Shown: in pieces, positions 36,203-44,332 of the stretch
Layout of the letters: each line of letters starts with the position of its first letter
Position numbering within the stretch: position 1 is the first letter of the stretch
NCBI RefSeq assembly: GCF_034422975.1
Contig: NZ_CP139873.1
Coordinates: forward strand, 2,604,001-2,668,000
Source: Idiomarina sp. PL1-037
GTDB lineage: Bacteria > Pseudomonadota > Gammaproteobacteria > Enterobacterales > Alteromonadaceae
Length of the DNA stretch: 64,000 nucleotides
Reading direction: 5' to 3'
The notes under the pieces: model-generated
The model's database searches: none
What the model was told of the DNA's origin: nothing
The model's input: only the letters and a program-made list of their open reading frames with translations
Position numbers and translations under genes: made by a program

Positions 36203-36499
36203 TTATTGCAGTCTATGTTCCCGGCAAGCTTCAATTTGCGCTGCAGGCAAGGTGTCACCTATTACCGGTTCAAGTGCCAACTGCACTTTTGGAATCAGCG
36301 CCTGAAACTCTGCCAGCAAAACCTCTTCGCTTACACTCTCGTTAAACACAAGCGTCACCTTTAAGCTTTGCGGAAAGCGCTGGTAGTTCACTTCATGAGT
36401 CAGCCAGATAAAGCCCTCATGATCAAACTTTGCGGCTTCGCACATTTGAGTCAGCTCGCGGATTATCTCGCGCTCAAGTTTTTTGTCGTTTTTTCGCAT
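36203..36499 (-). CDS. Conserved hypothetical protein (98 aa)
   Basis: A 98-residue soluble protein starting MRKNDKKLEREIIRELTQMC with a helix, then a strand-rich core (GFIWLTHEVNYQRFPQSLKV). Similar proteins in Alteromonadales are often labelled Fis-family regulators, but I see no Fis-type helix-turn-helix, so I do not transfer that name. The start has a GGGG-type ribosome site. Codon use is like that of its neighbours. Function unknown. Confidence 0.7.
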   Translation of the reverse strand: MRKNDKKLEREIIRELTQMCEAAKFDHEGFIWLTHEVNYQRFPQSLKVTLVFNESVSEEVLLAEFQALIPKVQLALEPVIGDTLPAAQIEACREHRLQ

Positions 36500-36634
36500 C
36501 GCCCACCCCTTTCATAGCATTGTAGCTGCAGGATAACCTATAACAACCAAATTAAGACAGAGCACCACCGCGTTTGACCCGCCTACTCAGCTAGCTATAC
36601 TCATTTTATCAGTCGTCATAAGGGGCTTTAGTAT

Positions 36635-37663
36635 TTGTTAAACCCTGATAACTGGACGTTATTTCAAGGGCTGGCGGTATTTGGGGTTTGCGCTCTGGTT
36701 ATCGCTATTGCCGGAACCCGTATTACGCGTATTGTCGATCAGCTTGCTGACCGCACAGGTATCGGTGAAGCCGCAGCAGGCGCGGTGTTACTGGGTGGTA
36801 CAACTTCTATTGGCGGCTCCGTGCTTTCCGTTACCGCCGCGTGGAACGGTAATGCCGAGTTGGCAATGAGCAATGCGTTGGGCGGTATTGCGGTACAGAC
36901 CTTCTTCCTGGCTGTGGCCGATATGGTCTACCGACGCGCGAATCTTGAGCATGCAGCAGCATCGGTTCCAAACATGATGCAAAACGCGCTGCTTATTGTC
37001 CTGCTCTCACTTATTCTCATGACTCCGCTGTTGCCTGATGTCACCGTCTGGGGACTACACCCTGTGACGCCCATACTGTTTCTTGTTTATATCTACGGTA
37101 TTCACCTTGTGCACCGGGCGCACGATGCGCCCATGTGGGCCCCGACAAAAACTCGAGAAACGCGTGAAGATAAGCCGGATGACATAAAGCTTATGCCGTC
37201 AATGATAAGGCTTACGAGTGAGTTTTTTGTGCTGTTTGTCGTGCTCGGTTTTGCCGGTTACATGCTGGAGCCTTCAGCAACCGTCATTGCAGCAGAAACA
37301 GAGCTGACTCAAACGATAGTGGGCGTTATGCTGACGGCCATAAGCACATCAATTCCCGAGTTGGTCACTTCCGTCGCAGCCGTTCGGCGTGGTGCATTGA
37401 CCCTGGCTGTCGGCGGCATTATCGGCGGTAATGCCTTTGATACCTTATTTACCGCCGCCTCGGATATTGCCTACCGCGACGGATCGATTTATCACACCAT
37501 GACCGACGGTACCTTGTTCTGGGTGTGCTTAACACTATTGATGTCAGCCATTCTTATAATGGGCCTCATTCGGCGTGAGCGTGAAGGGCCCGGCCGTATT
37601 GGTCTGGAAAGCGTACTTATTACGGTGCTGTACCTTGGTGGGGCATGGTTGTTGTTAAGCTAG
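36635..37663 (+). CDS. CaCA superfamily Na+/Ca2+ exchanger
   Basis: A 342-residue, about 10-11-helix membrane protein. It has the two inverted alpha repeats of cation/Ca2+ exchangers: GAVLLGGTTSIGGSVLSVTA with SNALGGIAVQTFFL in the first, and MLTAISTSIPELVTSVAAVR with VGGIIGGNAFDTLF in the second. The first repeat has Gly-Gly-Thr-Thr in place of the common acidic GTSLPE, so its ion preference may differ. The start is TTG behind AAGGGG. It ends two bases past the stop of the convergent Fic gene. Confidence 0.82.
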   Translation: MLNPDNWTLFQGLAVFGVCALVIAIAGTRITRIVDQLADRTGIGEAAAGAVLLGGTTSIGGSVLSVTAAWNGNAELAMSNALGGIAVQTFFLAVADMVYRRANLEHAAASVPNMMQNALLIVLLSLILMTPLLPDVTVWGLHPVTPILFLVYIYGIHLVHRAHDAPMWAPTKTRETREDKPDDIKLMPSMIRLTSEFFVLFVVLGFAGYMLEPSATVIAAETELTQTIVGVMLTAISTSIPELVTSVAAVRRGALTLAVGGIIGGNAFDTLFTAASDIAYRDGSIYHTMTDGTLFWVCLTLLMSAILIMGLIRREREGPGRIGLESVLITVLYLGGAWLLLS

Positions 37664-38763
37664 GTTGAAACCTTATAACGCGTACTTCGCCCCCCACCTT
37701 GTGTTTTATACAGCAGCTCTTGTGCAACCATATCCGCCAAATGTCGCGTCGCCGTTGCTTTGCTTACTTTAGCTACCGACTTATACTGCGATGCATTAAT
37801 GCCGTCCGCAAAATCACCATCCAACAACCGGTTAAGCACCTTTTGCTGATTCGGTTGAACATTTTTATCCGCGTGGTGAGCCCAGAATTTTGCCTTAGCG
37901 ACAACCCGGTCAATTTTTATTAGAGCGGCATCAACAGCCTCAGCAAGTGTTTGTAAAAACCAAACAAGCCATGGCGTTATATCAACCCCATGTTTCTGGG
38001 TATATTCCAGTATGTCGTAATAACCCGTACGATTTGCCAGAATCGCTTCAGACATCGCAAATAACCGAATACTTTGTTTGTCCGCCTGAGCCAGAGCTCT
38101 GTCGGTAAGCGCTCGAGTTATGCGACCGTTACCGTCCTCAAATGGGTGTATTGTCACGAACCACAAGTGGGCAATAGCGGCGCGTAATAACGGGTCATAG
38201 TGCGGGTCATGATGCGTTTCGTTATACCAATCAACAAAGCTTTCGAGCTCTGGGTCAATAGTGTCTCTTGGTGGCGCTTCAAAATGAACCGTCGGCCGTG
38301 TAATAGGGCCAGAAACAATTTGCATGGGTGCTTCACCGCGCAAAACACCGGGTTCTATTTTTTGCATAAGCGACTCATGATGCTCAAACAACCACCGATG
38401 CCAATTTAGTAGCCTTTCTAATTTAATTGGCTCATCCAGGTCTGTTACTGCAGATCGCATCAAACTGGCTAACCCTTCCGACGAACCATCTGTTTTCACC
38501 GGAGAGTTATCATTGATACCAAGCTGCCGGGCTAAGGATGAGCGCACCGCGTACACATCGACTTTTTCACTCTCTATCGCCGATGATGCAACAATATTTG
38601 CCAAGAGCGTATCTAGACTAAACTCAGCGTCATTCTCAACCAGTGCAAATTTACCTTTTAGTTGACCAAGACGATCGTAAACGCCACGCAATAAAGGCGC
38701 CAGCTGCTGTTGCTGCCAAACCATGTTCGGCCAGTCTTTATGTTGCCAAAGCCACGCGGTCAT
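37660..38763 (-). CDS. Fic family protein with DUF4172 and winged-helix domains
   Basis: A 367-residue protein. An N-terminal DUF4172-type domain (MTAWLWQHKDWPNMVW) is followed by a Fic domain with the full catalytic motif HPFEDGNGRITR (about 206-217), which transfers AMP or related groups to hydroxyl side chains. The inhibitory helix motif resembles SSAIESEKVDVYAVR near residue 60, as in class II Fic proteins with the (S/T)xxxE(G/N)-type helix. The last 65 residues look like a winged helix (KVSKATATRHLADMVAQELL). The frame runs up to 38856, but ATG 38763 has AAGGGT upstream and leaves a palindromic operator in the promoter. Confidence 0.87.
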   Translation of the reverse strand: MTAWLWQHKDWPNMVWQQQQLAPLLRGVYDRLGQLKGKFALVENDAEFSLDTLLANIVASSAIESEKVDVYAVRSSLARQLGINDNSPVKTDGSSEGLASLMRSAVTDLDEPIKLERLLNWHRWLFEHHESLMQKIEPGVLRGEAPMQIVSGPITRPTVHFEAPPRDTIDPELESFVDWYNETHHDPHYDPLLRAAIAHLWFVTIHPFEDGNGRITRALTDRALAQADKQSIRLFAMSEAILANRTGYYDILEYTQKHGVDITPWLVWFLQTLAEAVDAALIKIDRVVAKAKFWAHHADKNVQPNQQKVLNRLLDGDFADGINASQYKSVAKVSKATATRHLADMVAQELLYKTQGGGRSTRYKVST

Positions 38764-38809
38764 TTGCTGATTACCCTTAGTTGCTTGCGTCGTGAGCTGA
38801 ATAACAAGC

Positions 38810-38855
38810 CTATTCGGCTCACTATATGAGCCAAATAGTAGGTGTATTCGGCTCA
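38810..38855. promoter_or_regulatory. Palindrome plus third half-site upstream of Fic gene
   Basis: CTATTCGGCTCA (38810-38821) and TGAGCCAAATAG (38827-38838) form an inverted repeat with one mismatch. A third copy, TATTCGGCTCA, lies at 38845-38855. The spacing suits a dimeric DNA-binding protein in the promoter. The winged-helix end of the Fic protein is a natural candidate for binding it, giving autoregulation (inference). Confidence 0.6.
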
Positions 38856-38891
38856 TTTTGCAAACTCGAGTGCCTGTGCATCCTCTATCGA

Positions 38892-39530
38892 CTAAAACCA
38901 GTACGGAACCACGTCGACTAAAAGGCTACCGGCGATTAGAAACATTACCGCACTGATTAATGCATTAATAATACGCCACGTTTTTGGTTTATTCAGTTTA
39001 CTAGCGAGCTTTTTTGCAACAAATACTAGTGTGTAAAACCACGTTGCAGAGGCACATAAAGCTCCGGCCACGAACCACGGTCTATAGACTTGCTCAAGGC
39101 CAGCGGTAACGCCGCCAACCAGAACAACAGTGTCTATATAAACGTGTGGGTTTAAAAATGTCATTGCAAACGACATCAATAATGCGCTTTTAAGCGATGT
39201 TCTTTTGCTTTCCCCTTCATCGATCGATAATCGACTTTCACCTTTTATTGCAGCTTTTAGCGCATTACTTCCATACCAAATTAAGAAAATAGCGCCCGCT
39301 AAGCTCAGCATTTGCCCCCAGATGCTTTCAATCGAAAATAGCGCGCCAACGCCAAACACGCCCGCACCAATAAGTAGAATATCGCCAACAAAGCAAACCG
39401 TCGCCGCTGCAAACGGATGATTATTCGTTAGCCCGGCTTTTAACAGAAAGGCGTTCTGGCTACCAATTGCGATAATCAATCCACCAGAAATTACGGCACC
39501 CATAACGAATACACTGACAAACTCAAACAT
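38892..39530 (-). CDS. LysE/ArgO family amino acid exporter
   Basis: A 212-residue, six-helix protein of the LysE superfamily. GGLIIAIGSQNAFLLKAGLT is the LysE/ArgO N-terminal signature, and SFAMTFLNPHVYIDTVVLVG carries the conserved Asn-Pro and Asp. The ArgO/LysE branch exports basic amino acids such as arginine and lysine. ATG 39530 (MFEFVSVFVMG) was preferred to the GTG two codons earlier because AGGAA then has correct spacing. It is divergent from an XRE-cupin regulator, with a palindrome between them, so that regulator probably controls it. Confidence 0.9.
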   Translation of the reverse strand: MFEFVSVFVMGAVISGGLIIAIGSQNAFLLKAGLTNNHPFAAATVCFVGDILLIGAGVFGVGALFSIESIWGQMLSLAGAIFLIWYGSNALKAAIKGESRLSIDEGESKRTSLKSALLMSFAMTFLNPHVYIDTVVLVGGVTAGLEQVYRPWFVAGALCASATWFYTLVFVAKKLASKLNKPKTWRIINALISAVMFLIAGSLLVDVVPYWF

Positions 39531-39565
39531 TATCACTTCCTGCGTTGTTCTAATCGTTTAAGTCA

Positions 39566-39585
39566 ACGATAATGGAAATTATCGT
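39566..39585. promoter_or_regulatory. Palindromic operator between lysE-type gene and XRE-cupin gene
   Basis: Perfect arms ACGATAAT / ATTATCGT separated by GGAA lie midway in the 88-base divergent intergenic region. It is a natural binding site for the XRE-cupin regulator encoded to the right, controlling both genes. Confidence 0.6.
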
Positions 39586-39618
39586 CAGTTTAATATAAAG
39601 AAACAAATAGTCAATATA

Positions 39619-40194
39619 ATGACCGATAAAGATAAAACAGCTATTAATGAAGCTATCGCAAAACGCGTTTACACCTTTCGTAAGCAATACGGAATGTCCC
39701 TTGATGAGCTGGCTAAAAATGCCGAAATCAGCAAGGGGATGCTAGTGCAAATAGAGAAGGGGCGTGCCAACCCAAGCATAGGGATTCTATGCAAATTAGC
39801 CAATGCACTCGCTGTTTCTGTGGCGGATATAGTAGCTGTATCAGACGACCCGAAAGTAACGATTCGACAGCCTCAGGACATTCCGACACTCTGGAATGGT
39901 GAACATGGGGGGGCTGCTCGACTGCTTGCAGGTTCAAAGGGCACAATCATGATTGAGTTATGGCGATGGTCTATGTTTCCCAAAGAACAATTTGTATCTG
40001 AGGCGCACTCTAAAGGAACCATTGAACTCATTCACGTTGAGGGAGGATGTTTAGACGTTTTGGTGAATGGAGAAACTTATACTTTATCGGCAGGTGACTC
40101 AATGACCGCCGAAATGGACGTTGCGCACACCTACCAAAACCGCACTAACGAACCGGTTCACTTCACAATGACGGTCTACGAAAAGTCGAGGTAG
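39619..40194 (+). CDS. XRE-family regulator with cupin sensor domain
   Basis: A 191-residue regulator. Residues about 12-70 form a helix-turn-helix of the XRE type (GMSLDELAKNAEISKGMLVQ; IEKGRANPSIGILCKLANAL). Residues about 110-188 form a cupin barrel (HVEGGCLDVLVNGETYTLSA; DSMTAEMDVAHTYQNR) expected to bind a small ligand. Such proteins often repress an adjacent divergent transporter, here the LysE-type exporter, and the ligand may be the exported amino acid (inference). Confidence 0.9.
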   Translation: MTDKDKTAINEAIAKRVYTFRKQYGMSLDELAKNAEISKGMLVQIEKGRANPSIGILCKLANALAVSVADIVAVSDDPKVTIRQPQDIPTLWNGEHGGAARLLAGSKGTIMIELWRWSMFPKEQFVSEAHSKGTIELIHVEGGCLDVLVNGETYTLSAGDSMTAEMDVAHTYQNRTNEPVHFTMTVYEKSR

Positions 40195-40242
40195 AGCTCT
40201 CATTGAAAGTTTCTCTTCAAATATCAAATCAGATTTTTACCT

Positions 40243-40821
40243 ATGGACCCGAGTATTGTGAATTCCAACAGGCTTTATCTAATAGTCGACCTTGAAGCCA
40301 CGTGCTGGGATGGCAATGTTGAAGGTTTAGACCGTAAGCAAACCGTCGATGATATGGAAATTATCGAGTTCGGTTGTGTTATCGCACAATTAGACGGAGC
40401 CGTGGTGGACTCCCGATCGTTTATGGTTCGTCCACAGGTACATCCAAAGCTCAGCAATTTTTGTACTCAATTAACCAGTATTACGCAAAGGGATGTTGAC
40501 TCAGCCCCGGTTTATCAAGACGTAGTGTCTAAGATAAACCAGTGGTTGGAGAATTATGATTTAGCGGCTTGGGGGTCATGGGGTAATTACGACAAGAATC
40601 AAATTGGAGCAGAGTTCCGCCGTCATGAACTGTCACCTGAATTCTTCTCACTGTCGCACATTAACATCAAGCAACAATGGCGACAGGGCAAAGTGAATAG
40701 TCGTAGCGCTGGTTTAGCCAATGCTATGAAATATCATGGTTTATCGTTTGAAGGAACGCACCATCGCGGCATTGATGATGCGTTGAATATTGCGCGATTG
40801 CTGAGGTTTACTGAATTATGA
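40243..40821 (+). CDS. DEDDh 3'-5' exonuclease (ERI-1/KapD-like)
   Basis: A 192-residue RNase T/ERI-1-type exonuclease. Metal-binding residues are seen in YLIVDLEATCW (Asp, Glu), the Asp in AAWGSWGNYDKNQIG, and HHRGIDDALNIARLL (His, Asp), which completes the DEDDh set. These enzymes trim 3' ends of RNA or single-stranded DNA; the bacterial KapD-like members have poorly defined targets. Before the island arrived its convergent neighbour was yicC; a terminator and the displaced end of yicC follow. Confidence 0.88.
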   Translation: MDPSIVNSNRLYLIVDLEATCWDGNVEGLDRKQTVDDMEIIEFGCVIAQLDGAVVDSRSFMVRPQVHPKLSNFCTQLTSITQRDVDSAPVYQDVVSKINQWLENYDLAAWGSWGNYDKNQIGAEFRRHELSPEFFSLSHINIKQQWRQGKVNSRSAGLANAMKYHGLSFEGTHHRGIDDALNIARLLRFTEL

Positions 40822-40828
40822 AATCGCA

Positions 40829-40847
40829 CCTGCGGTAGAACCGCAGG
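40829..40847. terminator. Hairpin downstream of exonuclease gene and former yicC end
   Basis: Perfect arms CCTGCGGT / ACCGCAGG with a three-base AGA loop, eight bases after the exonuclease stop. No long T-run follows on the plus strand; on the minus strand GCGATTTCATAATT follows, so it probably served as a bidirectional terminator for the exonuclease gene and the original yicC. Confidence 0.65.
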
Positions 40848-40862
40848 CTACGTCAAAATACA

Positions 40863-40883
40863 TCATTCCAGGTTCTGGATCTG
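40863..40883 (-). pseudogene. Displaced original 3' end of yicC
   Basis: Read on the minus strand this stretch encodes Gln-Ile-Gln-Asn-Leu-Glu-stop. The present yicC ends Gln-Ile-Gln-Asn-Ile-Glu-stop. The stretch is therefore the last codons of the original yicC, separated from the gene by the island, and it marks the left junction. Confidence 0.85.
40872..40883 (+). repeat. Left attachment-site repeat (attL)
   Basis: GTTCTGGATCTG, identical to 57515-57526. On the minus strand it encodes part of the conserved end of YicC. Confidence 0.88.
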
Positions 40884-40946
40884 AATATTTATAAATCACC
40901 TATATTATTGATAGGCATGATAAATCCTATAAACGCGTCTTGATTA

Positions 40947-40965
40947 GTCACCACTATTGTCACCA
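40947..40965 (+). repeat. Left arm-type repeat
   Basis: GTCACCACTATTGTCACCA matches 57380-57398 at 17 of 19 bases in the same orientation. Each copy holds two GTCACCA units 12 bases apart. It is a likely integrase or excisionase arm-binding site near attL. Confidence 0.65.
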
Positions 40966-40977
40966 ACTTAGAATGCT

Positions 40978-41820
40978 TTATAGAGCAAGTTCAGCCTCAA
41001 TTAATCTTACCTTATCCTTTAAAGTCTGATTATATTCTTTTCCATCCGTCGCGTAATGAGCCCGCCGGTGACAATTCGGGCAAACGGCAACTACATTCTC
41101 AGGATGATCAGGCCCACCATCGGCTAAGCGCGTCATATGATGGCATTCAAGGAATGGACCTGCCTTTGTTTCAAAAGGCGCCGGTTCTCCGCAACCCTCA
41201 CAGATTCCTTTTGAACGTTTCAGCACATATTGTTTTATCGCTTCTGAACGAAGCTGAGTGATCGAAGCTCGCTCTTTTGGCGTTGGGTCAGGTGAGACTG
41301 ATGCTGCCGCAAGTGCAAGCTCTCTCAACTCTTTCAAACTAGAGTTTCTCAACTTGGTATCAGTGTAATCGCCATATATCTTCTTAGGTTCATGAACTTG
41401 TTCTTTATCAAGAATCGAATCAACAGCAAGATGGAATACAAAAGCGTTTCTTAGGTTACCATCTCGATCAGGCCTCTTCTCTTCGTGATAGTCGATACAC
41501 TCTGCCTCACCGACAAAAGTGACAAATGGGCTTTTTGAGTCCTGTTTTTCGAATATATACAGCTTTTTCCCGTTCGTTTGGTGATCTCTTATCGCTAAAT
41601 TCCCTTTTTGCATTTTCATATCACCGACCTGCCCCTCGCCGGTATACATGAAAACCCCATCTACAAAGCCATCGATATACCCGTGTTCTTCGCCACCAGG
41701 AGAAGTAAACAAAAAGACAGCTCGGTGGTCTTTTGGTGTGGCTATGCCGCCCCTTTGCTGACCTCCAAACTGCTCATGTATATCAGTTGCACGTCGGTAA
41801 CTTTTCCCAACTTCAAACAT
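40978..41820 (-). CDS. Type IV-like restriction endonuclease, SRA-HNH (ScoMcrA-like)
   Basis: A 280-residue nuclease. Residues about 5-130 match the SRA-type modified-base-binding domain of ScoMcrA-like enzymes (HEQFGGQQRGGIATPKDHRA; YTGEGQVGDMKMQKGNLAIR). Residues about 205-255 form an HNH nuclease with two zinc Cys pairs (Cys207/Cys210, Cys247/Cys250) and the catalytic His in ECHHMTRLADGG. ScoMcrA cuts DNA carrying 5-methylcytosine or phosphorothioate; specificity here is inferred only by family. It is the first island gene, read towards attL, and would act against modified incoming DNA. Confidence 0.87.
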   Translation of the reverse strand: MFEVGKSYRRATDIHEQFGGQQRGGIATPKDHRAVFLFTSPGGEEHGYIDGFVDGVFMYTGEGQVGDMKMQKGNLAIRDHQTNGKKLYIFEKQDSKSPFVTFVGEAECIDYHEEKRPDRDGNLRNAFVFHLAVDSILDKEQVHEPKKIYGDYTDTKLRNSSLKELRELALAAASVSPDPTPKERASITQLRSEAIKQYVLKRSKGICEGCGEPAPFETKAGPFLECHHMTRLADGGPDHPENVVAVCPNCHRRAHYATDGKEYNQTLKDKVRLIEAELAL

Positions 41821-42000
41821 AGATGCCCTTCCATTAACCCTCTATATGAACAGGTTAGCTTTTACGCGGCCGGATGTCTCCACGTCAATATCGTAAATTA
41901 GCGTGAGCCCAGATGCACAGACATTGAACGGCCGCATACCAAAATCGTTAATTAATCGTTATAGTAACGTCATACTAACCCAACAAAATGGAGCTTTGTT

Positions 42001-42348
42001 ATGAAGTTTTTCGGCTTAATTATTCCCCTCTTGTTATTAGTTGGCTGCGCCAGCCAACCATCCGCCATGTTCGAAGTAAATTACGGCGATACAAAATCAA
42101 GTGTGATTGAAAAGCTCGGTCCTCCGGAAAATCGTCAATTCAAAGAAGATTACGAAGCCTTCCAGTATTGCACGACTGGAACAAGCTTTGGTGCGAGCAC
42201 GTTTAATATCATTTGGCTACGGAACGGATTAGTCACTGGAATGAATAGCTATACCGTTAATCATGCTGGCATGTGTAGCGGACATTTTCGGCAAATCAGC
42301 TGGGAAGACGCGCCCGACCATATAATCGAGATCCGTGAAAAAAATTGA
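42001..42348 (+). CDS. Small lipoprotein with BamE/SmpA-like pattern
   Basis: A 115-residue lipoprotein (LLLLVGCASQ). The mature part has VNYGDTKSSVIEKLGPPENR, the helix-strand pattern of BamE/OmlA-like domains in which a helix is followed by a Gly-x-Pro turn. It is not BamE itself. The GGAGC ribosome site is good. It stands just before mcrB and overlaps the longest mcrB frame, though not the start I prefer. Why a restriction island carries it is unclear. Confidence 0.65.
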   Translation: MKFFGLIIPLLLLVGCASQPSAMFEVNYGDTKSSVIEKLGPPENRQFKEDYEAFQYCTTGTSFGASTFNIIWLRNGLVTGMNSYTVNHAGMCSGHFRQISWEDAPDHIIEIREKN

Positions 42349-42382
42349 TTTCAGGACAAGACAAAAAGCGGAAGACAGCATA

Positions 42383-44332
42383 ATGAGTAAATCTGAAAGT
42401 TTTTTAGACTTTATAAATTCGTACTCGCCTGAGACACAAAAAGCTTCGGCTCGATGGTTTCCTCGCTATGAAGAGGCACACCGCCAGTTTGTTAGTGATC
42501 CTAACTCTGACCCCTCCTTGGAAAAAATCTGGAGTGTCGGCGATAATTCGGTTGCCAGTATTCGTCAAGGTATTCCATCACGAGAAGAGTACGAAGAGGC
42601 AAAAAATTCTTTAGCTGATATCACGGCCGAGATATTCTCAACTCCTTCGCATGCAACGTATTTAAAATCATTATCTCTAATTGAAAAACTTAAAGCCGAC
42701 GGGGTCTTCAAACGTCGTTATGGGGTTTTAGTTAATCGAGCTTTTGCCGCATTTCACCCTGATAAAGTTACGTCAGCTGTTACTGAGGATGCTTTTAATC
42801 AAATCGCTCGACAGCTCAACCAGAAATTCGACTTAAATCTATCACTGAGTGGTGACTGGTTTACAAAAAACATTGAGCTTAAAGACGCGTTGAAAAATCT
42901 TCTGCCGGATGACTACGACCCAATCCAGCTTAATGTAGCTTTATGGAACGTATATAAGGAACTTAAAAGCAAAAATAACGCTATCGAGCTTAACGAGCCT
43001 ACGCCGAGCAATTCAAATTCCTCCCTTCGCACCAACGAGTCCTTGAACCAAATCCTATTCGGCCCACCGGGAACAGGGAAAACATATACGACAATTGAAC
43101 GTGCAGTGCGAGCTGCAGAGCCAAGCTTCACTTGGTCCAACCGAGATGAACTCAGAACTAGGTACCAAGAGCTTATCCGCAAAGGACGTATCCGGTTCGT
43201 AACCTTCCATCAAAGCTTTAGCTACGAAGACTTTGTTGAGGGACTTACCGCACACACTGACAATGGGAACTTAGTCTATGAAAAAAGACTGGGCATCTTC
43301 CGACAAATCGTTAAGGCGGCTAAAGAGTACCAAGTTAGCGAAGTTAAAGATGCTGCAACGTCATTTGATGAGTGTTGGGAGGCTTTTTTAACCGAATTAG
43401 AAGAACGTAATGAAGGTATAAGCATCAAAACGCGCCGCAGCAACTTCACCGTTACGGAAGTCGATGCCAACACGATTCGCTTCGATAAAAGCCAAGGCCA
43501 GTCAGTTCACACGCTCTCTGTCACCACTTTAGAAGCCGTCTTTAATGGCGACCGAGAAATTAAAGGTGGCTTGCAGCCATACTACGAATCGCTCGTGCGT
43601 CGATTAAAAGAAATTGGTTCTAAGCTAAACAACAAAAAGGTTGAGCGCCAGAACTACGTGCTCATTATCGACGAAATCAATCGTGGTAACATCTCGCGAA
43701 TTTTTGGTGAGTTGATCACACTGATAGAACCATCTAAACGATCAGGTGCGACAGAAGCGCTAGAGGTAACACTTCCACTGACCGGCGATAGATTCTCGGT
43801 GCCTGATAACCTGTACATCATCGGTACAATGAACACTGCCGACCGCTCACTTGCAGGGCTCGATTTGGCTTTACGTCGTCGCTTCGATTTCATTGAAATG
43901 CCGCCCCTTCCTGAAGAACTCAAAGGGGTTAGCGTTGACGGCATTGAAGTTGAAAAGATGCTCGACTTTATCAATCGCAGAATTACGGCGCTACTGGACA
44001 AAGATCACTGTATCGGCCATGCCTATTTTATTCATTTGAAAGATAAGTCAGGCATTGTCTTACCCGACCTCGCTGAAATTTTTCAGCAGAAGATCATTCC
44101 GCTTCTTCAGGAATACTTCTTTGAAGATTGGCAGCGCATACGTTGGGTATTGAATGACCAAAGCAAGTCGAACGAGCATGAATTTATCATAAAAGATGAT
44201 GCGATTAATTTTGATGAGCTATTCCCCGGCGATGTGCAGCTAAACTCGCGTGATCGTTGGCGGTTGAATGAATCAGCCTTTGAACAAGCCGAATCTTACA
44301 AGCAGATTTATGAAGTAGGTAGTGCTGAGTAA
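42383..44332 (+). CDS. mcrB: McrB-like AAA+ GTPase of methylation-dependent restriction system
   Basis: A 649-residue motor protein. The first 200 residues are an N-terminal domain of unknown target. The AAA+ core has Walker A FGPPGTGKTYTTIERAV (about 226-242), Walker B VLIIDEINRGNISRIFGELI (about 426), and IIGTMNTADRSLAGLDLALR, whose Asn-Thr-Ala-Asp is the McrB guanine-recognition motif. McrB hydrolyses GTP and, with McrC, cuts DNA with modified cytosines. The frame is open to 42335, but ATG 42383 behind GGAAG is preferred. Its stop shares a base with the mcrC start (TAATG). Confidence 0.9.
   Translation: MSKSESFLDFINSYSPETQKASARWFPRYEEAHRQFVSDPNSDPSLEKIWSVGDNSVASIRQGIPSREEYEEAKNSLADITAEIFSTPSHATYLKSLSLIEKLKADGVFKRRYGVLVNRAFAAFHPDKVTSAVTEDAFNQIARQLNQKFDLNLSLSGDWFTKNIELKDALKNLLPDDYDPIQLNVALWNVYKELKSKNNAIELNEPTPSNSNSSLRTNESLNQILFGPPGTGKTYTTIERAVRAAEPSFTWSNRDELRTRYQELIRKGRIRFVTFHQSFSYEDFVEGLTAHTDNGNLVYEKRLGIFRQIVKAAKEYQVSEVKDAATSFDECWEAFLTELEERNEGISIKTRRSNFTVTEVDANTIRFDKSQGQSVHTLSVTTLEAVFNGDREIKGGLQPYYESLVRRLKEIGSKLNNKKVERQNYVLIIDEINRGNISRIFGELITLIEPSKRSGATEALEVTLPLTGDRFSVPDNLYIIGTMNTADRSLAGLDLALRRRFDFIEMPPLPEELKGVSVDGIEVEKMLDFINRRITALLDKDHCIGHAYFIHLKDKSGIVLPDLAEIFQQKIIPLLQEYFFEDWQRIRWVLNDQSKSNEHEFIIKDDAINFDELFPGDVQLNSRDRWRLNESAFEQAESYKQIYEVGSAE

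Noticed and set aside
36203..36499. Fis-family regulator label for the 98-residue protein
   Set aside because: No Fis-like helix-turn-helix at the C-terminus; the name seems to be propagated annotation.
40243..40821. Exonuclease gene as the first island gene
   Set aside because: It lies outside the attL repeat and the displaced yicC end, so it belongs to the chromosome.
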